Shown: in pieces, positions 1 through 5,656 of the stretch
Numbering within the stretch: the stretch's first letter is position 1
How the letters are laid out: each line of letters opens with the position of its first letter
NCBI GenBank assembly: GCA_016209785.1
Contig: JACQVM010000163.1
Location: 1-5,686, forward strand
Source of the DNA: Candidatus Melainabacteria bacterium
GTDB lineage: Bacteria > Cyanobacteriota > Vampirovibrionia > Obscuribacterales > Obscuribacteraceae
Length of the DNA stretch: 5,686 nt
Reading direction: 5' to 3'
Notes under the pieces: generated by a model
Databases searched by the model: none
What the model saw: only the letters and a program-made list of their open reading frames with translations
Told to the model about the DNA's origin: nothing
Made by a program: the position numbers and the translations under genes

Positions 1-684
1 GACGGCATGATGACAGCCGACCCTCGCATTATTCCTGATGCGCAAGTGCTTCCAGAGGTCTCGTTTCAAGAAGCCTCTGAGCTGGCTTATTTTGGAGCAA
101 AAGTGTTGCACCCACTAACTATCAAACCTGCCATTGAGAAAAACATCCCTGTACGCATCCTTAACACCTTAAACCCTGACAAAGCAGGAACCATCATACG
201 CTCGACAGTTGATGCCACTGACACCATAAGAGCCATAGCATCCAAGAAAGGAATTACAGCCATCTTCATTAGTTCTCCACGGATGCTCATGAGCTATGGC
301 TTTTTATCAAGGATTTTTGCCATTTTTGACAAATACGAAACTCCAATTGACCTTATCTCCACCTCTGAAGTATCGGTAGCTCTTACAATCGATCACACTG
401 ATCACTTAAGCAAGCTAACGCAAGAGCTATCAGAATATGGCGAGGTTACAACACTTTCAAATGTAGCCATTGTTTCTGTGGTAGGCAGTCAGTTTCGAGC
501 CAAGAGCGGCATAGCAGGACGGGTCTTCAATGCTCTTGCTGACATGAACATCTTAATGATCTCAGGCGGTGCTTCCGACATTAATTTAAGTTTTGTCCTT
601 GCTGACACACAGGCTGACAAGGCTGTTCAGCAATTGCACGCAGAGTTTTTTAAAAACAATACTAAACACCAACCGTGTGCTTAA
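1..684 (+). CDS. lysC: Aspartokinase, C-terminal part (5' end off the window)
   Basis: Aspartokinase phosphorylates aspartate to 4-aspartyl phosphate, the first cytosolic step toward Lys, Thr, Met and diaminopimelate. The reading frame is open from base 1 (Asp-Gly precede the first Met at 7), so the gene starts upstream and roughly the first half of the catalytic domain is missing. Numbering from the Met at 7, the end of the kinase domain shows TADPRI (residues 3-8) and FGAKVLHP (29-36), both family hallmarks. Two ACT domains follow, at about 84-150 and 151-217. The first carries RMLMSYGFL (92-100) and IDLISTSEVS (114-123), which align with the lysine-binding positions of E. coli AKIII (M318, D340, T344, S345 and E346 correspond to M93, D115, T119, S120 and E121). 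Lysine feedback inhibition is thus a reasonable inference. It looks like a monofunctional enzyme: it stops right after the second ACT domain with no homoserine dehydrogenase fusion. Its 3' end overlaps the convergent comM gene by 23 bp. Family identity is near certain; the effector is inferred. Confidence 0.96.
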   Translation, partial: DGMMTADPRIIPDAQVLPEVSFQEASELAYFGAKVLHPLTIKPAIEKNIPVRILNTLNPDKAGTIIRSTVDATDTIRAIASKKGITAIFISSPRMLMSYGFLSRIFAIFDKYETPIDLISTSEVSVALTIDHTDHLSKLTQELSEYGEVTTLSNVAIVSVVGSQFRAKSGIAGRVFNALADMNILMISGGASDINLSFVLADTQADKAVQQLHAEFFKNNTKHQPCA

Positions 685-2206
685 GTCCGCGATACTGGAT
701 AGCTTCAGCAACATGCATTGGCATAATTTTTTCGCTATCCGACAAATCGGCAATGGTACGAGACACTCTTAACACTCGATCGTAAGCCCTTGCTGATAGT
801 CCTAGTTGGGTAATCGCTCTTGCCAAAAGAGTCCTTGATTGATCATCCACTTGGCAAAATTTAAGAACTTGTTGGTGGTTCAGTTGTCCATTATAAGTTG
901 CCTGTCGGCCAGGAGAGCGCATACGCTGTCGCTCAACTGCACGCAAGACCCTTAAGCGAATCAACTCTGATGATTCACCGCATTCAGTACTGGCAAGCTC
1001 GTTTTCCTTGAGTCGGGAAACATCCACATGCAGATCAATTCTATCTAAGAGCGGACCTGACAGACGCGCCCAGTAACGCTCCGCCTGGCTTGGTGTGCAA
1101 ACACAATACTTAACTGGATCACCTCGGTAGCCACAAGAGCAAGGGTTGCAAGCCCCTACTAGCAGAAAAGATGCTGGGTATGTAAGAGTCTGTTGGGCTC
1201 GACTAATGGTAATGTTTCCAGTTTCCAGAGGCTGGCGAAGCACCTCTAGGTGACCACGAGGAAATTCAGTGAGCTCATCCAAGAAAAGTATGCCTAAATG
1301 ACTCAAGGAGATCTCTCCAGGTTTAGGTATGCTACCCCCACCAATTAGACCAGTAGCTGAGGCACTATGATGAGGAGCTCGAAATGGTCTGTGACAGACA
1401 AGAGATCGCTTGTTGGATAAGCGTCCAGCTACACTATAAAGCTTTGTAAGTTCAAGCGCCTCAGCAAACTCCAGAGGTGGCATGATGCTTGGCAATCGGC
1501 AAGCCAGCATTGACTTTCCAGAGCCCGGTGGACCCACCATCAATATATTATGACGTCCTGCAGCAGCAATTTCCAAGGCACGTTTAGCATGCTCCTGACC
1601 TTTCACATCCGCATAATCGTAATCAAATCCAAGTCCCTGCTGATTTAAGCGAAACATTTCAGACGCACAAGTATTCAACGGTGCATAAGAGGCAGCATCA
1701 GTTATGATGCTGCACACCTGCTTTAGATGCGACACTGGATATACTGTGAGTCCTTCAACCAACGCTGCCTCATCAGCATTTGCCTCCGGCACAACTATAT
1801 TCTTCATACCGCTGGACTCACAGGCTATAGACAGAGGCAGAACACCTGATACAGGACGTAGCGAACCATCAAGTCCGAGCTCACCTATGAGCCAAAAGTC
1901 AGCAAGACTTTCTGTTGGTAAGTACCCTGTTGCAGCCAGGATGCCCACAGCAATTGGCAAATCATAAGCTGGACCTTCCTTCCGTGTATCAGCTGGTGCT
2001 AAATTTACTACCCATTTTTTCCCCGGTGGCATCAGGAAAGAGCAAGCTTTTATAGCGGAGCGTACACGTTCCTGAGATTCTTTCACAGCTGCATCCGGCA
2101 GCCCTACAATAAGAATCTGTCCAATACCGCCACCAGCATCGACTTCAACCTCTATCCGATAAGCTTCAACACCTGTAAGGCCACCAGAATAAACCCTGGC
2201 AAACAT
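662..2206 (-). CDS. comM: ComM/YifB-family Mg-chelatase-like AAA+ ATPase
   Basis: This 514-residue protein has the usual length and full domain order of the YifB/ComM family. Residues about 1-165 form the N-terminal ChlI/Lon-protease-like fold (IVGLPDAAVKESQERVR at 33-49, NLAPAD at 68-73). The AAA+ module follows at about 195-400, with Walker A GPPGSGKS (225-232), the RAPHHSAS segment (276-283), Walker B ILFLDEL (306-312) and SGPLLDRIDLHVDV (383-396) carrying the conserved Arg389. The C-terminal Mg-chelatase-type helical domain is at about 410-510, with sensor-2-like LGLSARAYDR (468-477). Cys356, Cys358, Cys368 and Cys370 form a CxC...CxC cluster, seen in many family members though not in E. 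coli, that could bind a metal. Characterised ComM is a hexameric helicase that promotes branch migration during natural transformation; a DNA role here is by family only. The ATG at 2206 matches the family's usual N-terminus and has a GGAGAG Shine-Dalgarno 4 bases upstream. It lies 64 bp downstream of the TPR gene and converges on lysC. Confidence 0.96.
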   Translation of the reverse strand: MFARVYSGGLTGVEAYRIEVEVDAGGGIGQILIVGLPDAAVKESQERVRSAIKACSFLMPPGKKWVVNLAPADTRKEGPAYDLPIAVGILAATGYLPTESLADFWLIGELGLDGSLRPVSGVLPLSIACESSGMKNIVVPEANADEAALVEGLTVYPVSHLKQVCSIITDAASYAPLNTCASEMFRLNQQGLGFDYDYADVKGQEHAKRALEIAAAGRHNILMVGPPGSGKSMLACRLPSIMPPLEFAEALELTKLYSVAGRLSNKRSLVCHRPFRAPHHSASATGLIGGGSIPKPGEISLSHLGILFLDELTEFPRGHLEVLRQPLETGNITISRAQQTLTYPASFLLVGACNPCSCGYRGDPVKYCVCTPSQAERYWARLSGPLLDRIDLHVDVSRLKENELASTECGESSELIRLRVLRAVERQRMRSPGRQATYNGQLNHQQVLKFCQVDDQSRTLLARAITQLGLSARAYDRVLRVSRTIADLSDSEKIMPMHVAEAIQYRGLKHTVGV

Positions 2207-2210
2207 ATTT

Positions 2211-2216
2211 CTCTCC
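2211..2216 (-). promoter_or_regulatory. Ribosome binding site of comM
   Basis: On the minus strand GGAGAG ends 4 bases before the ATG at 2206 (6 bases counted from the GGAG core). It supports that start, which also fits the conserved N-terminus of the family. Confidence 0.75.
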
Positions 2217-2222
2217 AGTCAC

Positions 2223-2259
2223 AAGCCTGCGTCGGTCCCTCTGACTAATACGCTGGCTT
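2223..2259 (-). repeat. Inverted repeat / hairpin in the comM leader
   Basis: The arms are AAGCC+GCGT and ACGC+GGCTT, separated in each arm by one unpaired base (a 5-bp stem, a 1x1 mismatch, then a 4-bp stem). The 17-base loop can itself pair GTC with GAC. It occupies most of the 64-bp gap between the TPR stop and the comM start and ends a few bases before the comM ribosome binding site. No U-run follows on either strand, so it is unlikely to be an intrinsic terminator. An mRNA-stabilising or translation-modulating stem is possible; function is unproven. Confidence 0.45.
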
Positions 2260-2274
2260 AACTTTAAAGTTCAA
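2245..2274 (-). promoter_or_regulatory. Weak candidate promoter for comM
   Basis: On the minus strand TTGAAC (2269-2274) resembles a sigma-70 -35 box and TATTAG (2245-2250) a -10 box, spaced 18 bp; each matches consensus at about 4 of 6 positions. It overlaps the TPR stop codon and the hairpin at 2223-2259. It could give comM a transcript of its own, but matches of this quality occur by chance. Confidence 0.22.
2260..2271. repeat. 12-bp perfect palindrome at the 3' end of the TPR gene
   Basis: AACTTTAAAGTT is a perfect self-complementary 12-mer that begins on the last base of the TPR stop codon (TGA, 2271-2273) and lies between the -35-like and -10-like boxes proposed for comM. It could be an AT-rich operator half-site pair or a chance palindrome. 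Confidence 0.3.
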
Positions 2275-3050
2275 TGTTTTTTTGTAGCTTGTTCAAACAA
2301 AGCCAAATACTTCTTTGCTTCGCTGTTGCCCGGCTCTCTTTCCAGCACCTGGCGTAGCTGCTTCAGGGCTTCACTTATTTGCCCATTATCATGTAAAGCT
2401 ACAGCCAGCTTTATGCTTGCCTCAAAATAACTAGGATTCAGCTCAAGAGCCCTTTTTTCTTCAGCAATTTGCCCGTCAAGATCTCCACCTTCCCCTAGTA
2501 CTACTGCTAGCTTATGATGAATTTCCTCATTGTCAGGATCAAGCTGAAGAACATAACGATATTCGTCTACCGCCAACTGAAGATCACCCTTACCGTGAGC
2601 TGCTTCAGCCAACGCTCGATGTGAGGCCTTTTCCGTAGGGTCGATTTCAATAGCCTTGTAGGCATAGGCAATGGCCTCGTCATAGAGCCCTTTGTGAGTC
2701 AGAGCATTGGCTAGCACGTAGACAACAACTGCATTTTTGGGGTCTAGTTGCGTAGCTTTCTTCAATACTTCAATGGCCTCATCATACTTGCCTAGCTCAT
2801 TTAACACCACGCCAAGATTGTTCAATCCTGTAGAACTCTTTGGCTCAAGCACAAGAGCTTGTCGATATTGCCTTTCAGCTTGGGTGTAATCACCCTTGGC
2901 AAAGTGCTCGTTGCCTGCAATTAAGTACTCTGTGGCACTCTGTACCGTGCAGGAAGTCAGCACACCACAGCTTGACGCAAGCACCAAGAACTTCTGCAAC
3001 ATCCTTGCAAAGCACTTTCGCTTGCAAACACTTGTACAGCAGGAGACCAT
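2271..3050 (-). CDS. TPR-repeat lipoprotein
   Basis: This is a tetratricopeptide-repeat protein of 259 residues from the ATG at 3050. Six gapless TPRs fill residues about 39-242, and the conserved Pro ending each helix pair recurs exactly every 34 residues (70, 104, 138, 172, 206, 240). Such arrays form a superhelical protein-binding scaffold. The N-terminus looks like a lipoprotein signal: basic residues (KRK, R16), a hydrophobic run (LQKFLVLASSCGVL) and the lipobox LTSC, with Cys34 as the likely lipidated residue, so the TPRs should sit in the periplasm or at the cell surface. Start choice is uncertain. The ATG at 3050 has a GGGG 8 bases upstream; TTG at 3056 is in frame; ATG at 3002 gives a compact 18-residue signal peptide but lacks a spaced Shine-Dalgarno. 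The stretch before Met17 is odd in having four Cys. Size and architecture resemble PilF/PilW-type pilotins, but also many other TPR lipoproteins; no specific function can be assigned. It sits between aspS and comM on the same strand. Confidence 0.85.
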   Translation of the reverse strand: MVSCCTSVCKRKCFARMLQKFLVLASSCGVLTSCTVQSATEYLIAGNEHFAKGDYTQAERQYRQALVLEPKSSTGLNNLGVVLNELGKYDEAIEVLKKATQLDPKNAVVVYVLANALTHKGLYDEAIAYAYKAIEIDPTEKASHRALAEAAHGKGDLQLAVDEYRYVLQLDPDNEEIHHKLAVVLGEGGDLDGQIAEEKRALELNPSYFEASIKLAVALHDNGQISEALKQLRQVLEREPGNSEAKKYLALFEQATKKH

Positions 3051-3067
3051 GCACAAAGCCCCACAAT

Positions 3068-3086
3068 TACAGCCTTTTAGGCTGTA
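3068..3086. promoter_or_regulatory. Operator-like perfect palindrome upstream of the TPR gene
   Basis: TACAGCCT and AGGCTGTA are perfect 8-bp arms around a 3-base centre. The element lies 4 bp downstream (minus strand) of a candidate extended -10 hexamer, so it would cover the transcription start and early leader of the TPR gene. This is a classic position for a repressor operator; as RNA it would also make a stable stem ahead of the start codon. It is not followed by a U-tract in either direction, which argues against a terminator. Confidence 0.4.
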
Positions 3087-3089
3087 GGC

Positions 3090-3098
3090 ATTTTAGCA
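3090..3098 (-). promoter_or_regulatory. Candidate extended -10 promoter for the TPR gene
   Basis: The minus strand reads TGCTAAAAT, an extended -10 (TGn plus TAAAAT, 5 of 6 to consensus), placing a start near 3083, about 30 bases before the ATG at 3050. No good -35 is visible at 17 bp spacing (GAGCAG), which is tolerable for extended -10 promoters. Confidence 0.35.
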
Positions 3099-3163
3099 CG
3101 GCACACAGCGTCCTGCTCATACCTGTTATCCTTAACCACACTCTTAAGACACTGAAACCACAA

Positions 3164-3197
3164 GCTGCCTACGCTTCCAGCAAGAAGCCAAGGCAGC
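3164..3197 (-). terminator. Nested stem-loop after aspS, possible terminator
   Basis: Starting 5 bases beyond the aspS stop codon, an outer 7-bp stem (GCTGCCT with AGGCAGC) encloses a 2x2 internal loop and an inner 5-bp stem (GCTTC with GAAGC) capped by a 6-base loop. All 12 pairs are Watson-Crick. The downstream tract on the minus strand is only moderately U-rich (TTGTGGTTTC), so it is an imperfect intrinsic terminator. It may instead terminate partly or protect the aspS mRNA 3' end. Position and stem quality make it the best terminator candidate in the window. Confidence 0.5.
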
Positions 3198-3202
3198 CAG
3201 CC

Positions 3203-4987
3203 TTACCTGCTATCAGCCATCATGACATTAAGTTCTGCCAACTGCTCACGCGAAGCAGACGATGGTGCCCCAGTCATCAGGCATGCCCCTGATTGAGTTT
3301 TTGGAAAGGCAATCACATCCCGAATAGATTTACATCCTGCAAGCAGCATAACAATGCGATCGAGACCGAGCGCCAGTCCTCCATGAGGTGGAGCTCCAGA
3401 TTCTAAGGCTTCCAGCAAAAAGCCAAACTTGTCGTGCGCTTCTTGATGGCTTAAACCAATAGCTGCAAACGCCTTTTCTTGAACCTCTTGGCTATGTATC
3501 CGAATTGATCCTCCACCAATTTCCACACCGTTGTACACAATGTCGTAAGCCCTTGCTCTTGCCGCTAACGGAGTTGTATTTAACAGCTCTACATCATCGG
3601 GATGAGGGCTAGTAAAAGGATGATGTACAGCAGCTAACCGGTTCTCTACATCATCAAACTCAAACATAGGAAATTCTGTAACCCACAAAAGCTCATGGGC
3701 TGTCTTATCAATTGCATTAAGCTCCTCGGCTAACTTGATCCGTAGTCTTCCTAACACATTGGCTACAATGGCAGGCTTATCCGCGACTAGCAATATAACA
3801 TCACCAATCCGGCAATCAGCCAGGCTCCGCATAGTCTCAAGGTCTGAGGCTGTGAAATGTTGACTAATTCCCGAAGAGCGCACCCCATCGGAGCCAAAAC
3901 TTATCCAGGCTAGTCCTTTGGCACCGCATGAGCGGGCAAAAGTTTGCCACGAGTCAAGCTGTTTGCGGCTTGCCGAATTTGCCAAGCCTGGCAAACAGAT
4001 GGCCTTGAGTTGGCCACCACAATCCACTGTCTGTCTAAAGGCGTTGAACTGACAGGTTCGTCCAAGTGTCGTCAGATCCTTAAGCTCAAACCCAAAGCGC
4101 AAATCAGGTTTGTCCGAGCCAAAACGTTGCATACATTCATTGTAGCTAAGACGCTTAAACGGCAAGTGAAGATCAATACCTGCTGAAGCAAAGGCACTCT
4201 GGAGAATACCTTCGGTGATGGTCATGACCTCTTCCTCGCAAGTAAAGGCCATTTCTAAGTCAATTTGTGTAAATTCAGGTTGCCTGTCAGCTCGCAAATC
4301 CTCATCACGAAAACAGCGGGCAACTTGATAATACTTCTCTACACCACTTATCATCAAAGTTTGCTTGAACAACTGTGGTGACTGAGGTAAGGCATACCAG
4401 TGCCCCGGGTTAAGTCGACTGGGCACAAGAAAATCACGAGCACCTTCTGGAGTTGCTCGGGTAAGCATTGGTGTCTCTACCTCAATGAAACCTTGTTTGT
4501 CCAAATAATTTCTTATAGACTGTGTCACCTCATGACGCAACTTTAGATTGCTAAGCATTTCAGGGCGCCGCAGGTCTAAATAGCGATACTTAAGTCTAAG
4601 CGCCTCATCAACCTGGTGCGCCTCCTGAAGCTGGAAGGGCAAAGGACGGCACGTATTGAGCAACTCAACAGCTTGTGGATAAATCTCAACAGCTCCAGTT
4701 GGCATCTCTGGATTTTGACTACCTTCAGGACGACTGGTAATGCTTCCGGCAGCAGCTATCACGTACTCGCTGCGCAGGGTTGAAAGTTTGTCATGGACAT
4801 CCTTGTTAACTTGAGGATCAGCCACCAATTGTACTTTCCCGCTTGCATCACGTAACTCAATAAAGATAAGACCACCAAGATCTCTTCGTGCTTCCACCCA
4901 ACCGGCAATACATACGCTTCGCCCGACATCTTTTATACTTAGTTCGCCACAAGGTTGTTTGCGATTCAAAACGGGCTTCATCACCAC
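3203..4987 (-). CDS. aspS: Aspartyl-tRNA synthetase (class II, bacterial type)
   Basis: It charges tRNA-Asp with aspartate using ATP, in the cytosol. The 594-residue length is typical of bacterial AspRS. The N-terminal OB-fold anticodon-binding domain spans about 15-108 (GWVEARRDLGG at 29-39). The class II catalytic core follows: RLKYRYLDLRRPEM (131-144), motif 1 region with ETPMLTRATPEGARDF (171-186), QSPQ (202-205) and motif 2 FRDEDLRADRQPEFTQ (226-241, Arg227). The bacteria-specific GAD insertion is at about 295-415. VYNGVEIGGGSIR (484-496) and motif 3 GLALGLDRIVMLL (537-549, Arg544) complete the active site. Leu37 in RRDLGG matches E. coli and Thermus AspRS1, where Asp-specific enzymes have Leu and the relaxed Pseudomonas-type enzyme has His; this suggests, without proving, a discriminating enzyme. 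Translation probably starts at one of two tandem GTG codons (4987 or 4984), AGGAG lying 4 or 7 bases upstream; the ATG at 4981 is 10 bases away and also possible. A stem-loop follows the stop. Confidence 0.97.
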   Translation of the reverse strand: MVMKPVLNRKQPCGELSIKDVGRSVCIAGWVEARRDLGGLIFIELRDASGKVQLVADPQVNKDVHDKLSTLRSEYVIAAAGSITSRPEGSQNPEMPTGAVEIYPQAVELLNTCRPLPFQLQEAHQVDEALRLKYRYLDLRRPEMLSNLKLRHEVTQSIRNYLDKQGFIEVETPMLTRATPEGARDFLVPSRLNPGHWYALPQSPQLFKQTLMISGVEKYYQVARCFRDEDLRADRQPEFTQIDLEMAFTCEEEVMTITEGILQSAFASAGIDLHLPFKRLSYNECMQRFGSDKPDLRFGFELKDLTTLGRTCQFNAFRQTVDCGGQLKAICLPGLANSASRKQLDSWQTFARSCGAKGLAWISFGSDGVRSSGISQHFTASDLETMRSLADCRIGDVILLVADKPAIVANVLGRLRIKLAEELNAIDKTAHELLWVTEFPMFEFDDVENRLAAVHHPFTSPHPDDVELLNTTPLAARARAYDIVYNGVEIGGGSIRIHSQEVQEKAFAAIGLSHQEAHDKFGFLLEALESGAPPHGGLALGLDRIVMLLAGCKSIRDVIAFPKTQSGACLMTGAPSSASREQLAELNVMMADSR

Positions 4988-4991
4988 TTAT

Positions 4992-4996
4992 CTCCT
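4992..4996 (-). promoter_or_regulatory. Ribosome binding site deciding the aspS start
   Basis: A perfect AGGAG core (within GAGGAGA) on the minus strand precedes three consecutive in-frame start candidates, GTG-GTG-ATG. Spacings are 4, 7 and 10 bases. The second GTG (4984) has the most usual spacing, but the difference in product is at most two residues. Confidence 0.7.
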
Positions 4997-5016
4997 CTGG
5001 TTATGCCGGATGTCAT

Positions 5017-5022
5017 ATTTTA
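5017..5022 (-). promoter_or_regulatory. Weak -10 candidate for aspS
   Basis: TAAAAT on the minus strand (5 of 6 to the sigma-70 -10 consensus) would start transcription about 25 bases before the aspS start codon. No recognisable -35 lies 16-18 bp upstream, so this is a tentative placement within the divergent intergenic region. Confidence 0.22.
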
Positions 5023-5040
5023 GCCGAGAGCAAGCACAGA

Positions 5041-5106
5041 GGTCTTTTTACGTCGTCCGTTGTAAACTATCCTTGGTGACTTGTTTAAGTGCTTGTCGTC
5101 AAGACC
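5041..5106. repeat. Spaced inverted repeat in the divergent intergenic region
   Basis: GGTCTT (5041-5046) and AAGACC (5101-5106) are perfect inverted 6-mers 54 bp apart, flanking the centre of the gap between aspS and the divergent membrane-protein gene. A smaller dyad, CTTG-tcgt-CAAG (5092-5103), overlaps the right arm. It could be paired protein sites for shared control, but 6-mers of this kind can arise by chance. Confidence 0.2.
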
Positions 5107-5128
5107 GCAGAAAGGTTTTGAATCCCTG

Positions 5129-5590
5129 ATGACATCAATTATTCTGGCTTCGGTGCTTATAGTTGTAGGACTTTCATTTACGTATAAGGCTGTGCTTGCC
5201 ATCTTCTGGGGACGAACAGTTTACTGGCATGGCTTTTTGCCAATTACCCTCATCTCACCATTCCTTATTCACCTGCCTCCAGGCAAAAACTCACTTATCA
5301 AGACAGCTCAGTGTTGGTGGGTACATGTTATTTTAGGACCAATTTTTTTCTTTGTAGCCATGGCATTACTTGTTACGGGAACTGATACTTTAGGGCTACC
5401 TGGAGCTGAGACAGTTAATTACATAATGACCTTTGGCAGAACCAATGTACCGGCTGCAATTGTCTATGACAAACATACCGGCTATAAATTCCCCATTGTA
5501 GGCCGTGCAGGCAAAACCATTTTTAAACTTCTAACAAATCCAGTACCAGAAAAAGAAGAAGATAAGATGGTCCCACAAGGCGCGCGTTAG
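5129..5590 (+). CDS. Hypothetical small membrane protein
   Basis: I do not recognise this protein. From the ATG at 5129 it has 153 residues. A hydrophobic segment starts at the N-terminus (about 3-27), a shorter one covers about 35-49 (GFLPITLISPFLIHL), and a strong transmembrane stretch lies at about 64-84 (WVHVILGPIFFFVAMALLV). This predicts two or three membrane spans with a basic loop between (PPGKNSLIK, 50-58). The C-terminal part (85-153) is soluble-looking, with TGTDTLGLPGAETVNY and a charged tail EKEEDK. No catalytic or binding motif stands out. The start is uncertain: the only Shine-Dalgarno-like stretch (AAAGG, 5111-5115) is 13 bases from the ATG, and an in-frame TTG at 5081 would add 16 residues (MFKCLSSRPQKGFESL) with an equally poor site. 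It is transcribed away from aspS, with the next gene beyond the window. Coding status is supported by the membrane-protein-like hydrophobicity pattern and an open frame of about 170 codons. Confidence 0.72.
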   Translation: MTSIILASVLIVVGLSFTYKAVLAIFWGRTVYWHGFLPITLISPFLIHLPPGKNSLIKTAQCWWVHVILGPIFFFVAMALLVTGTDTLGLPGAETVNYIMTFGRTNVPAAIVYDKHTGYKFPIVGRAGKTIFKLLTNPVPEKEEDKMVPQGAR

Positions 5591-5597
5591 TCTTTGT

Positions 5598-5617
5598 TTT
5601 GCTACTGTCAAAGCAAA
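5598..5617 (+). terminator. Weak stem-loop after the membrane-protein gene
   Basis: TTTGCT and AGCAAA form a perfect 6-bp stem with an 8-base loop, 7 bases past the stop codon. A run of six T (5629-5634) follows 11 bases after the stem, too far for a standard intrinsic terminator, and the stem is AT-rich. It is only a possible terminator. Confidence 0.25.
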
Positions 5618-5643
5618 TCCGATGGGTATTTTTTCTTGCTCAT

Positions 5644-5656
5644 GCACAGTATGTGC
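5644..5656. repeat. Short hairpin near the right edge
   Basis: GCACA-gta-TGTGC is a perfect 5-bp stem with a 3-base loop, followed by a moderately T-rich stretch (TAGTTATTGTT). It may be a second weak terminator-like element for the membrane-protein gene. The last bases carry a tandem GGCTCA (5669-5674 and 5678-5683) whose meaning cannot be judged at the window edge. Confidence 0.2.

Noticed and set aside
644..660. T/A-rich palindrome (GTTTTTTAAAAAC) near the lysC 3' end considered as a terminator
   Set aside because: It has no GC stem and lies inside coding sequence of lysC, so it does not resemble an intrinsic terminator.
1704..1967. 87-codon + strand open frame inside comM
   Set aside because: comM is intact with all its motifs on the minus strand, so this is an antisense shadow.
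3048..3086. 12-codon + strand ORF with a good AGGAG ahead of ATG
   Set aside because: It runs antisense over the TPR gene leader, is very short, and ends inside the palindrome; the Shine-Dalgarno match is probably chance.
2840..3292. 150-codon open frame on the + strand
   Set aside because: It lies antisense to the TPR gene and the aspS 3' end, has no recognisable domain, and its composition looks like a shadow of the opposite strand.
5020..5202. 60-codon minus-strand frame overlapping the start of the membrane-protein gene
   Set aside because: It has no ribosome binding site, no recognisable motif, and overlaps the aspS promoter region and the start of a more convincing gene.
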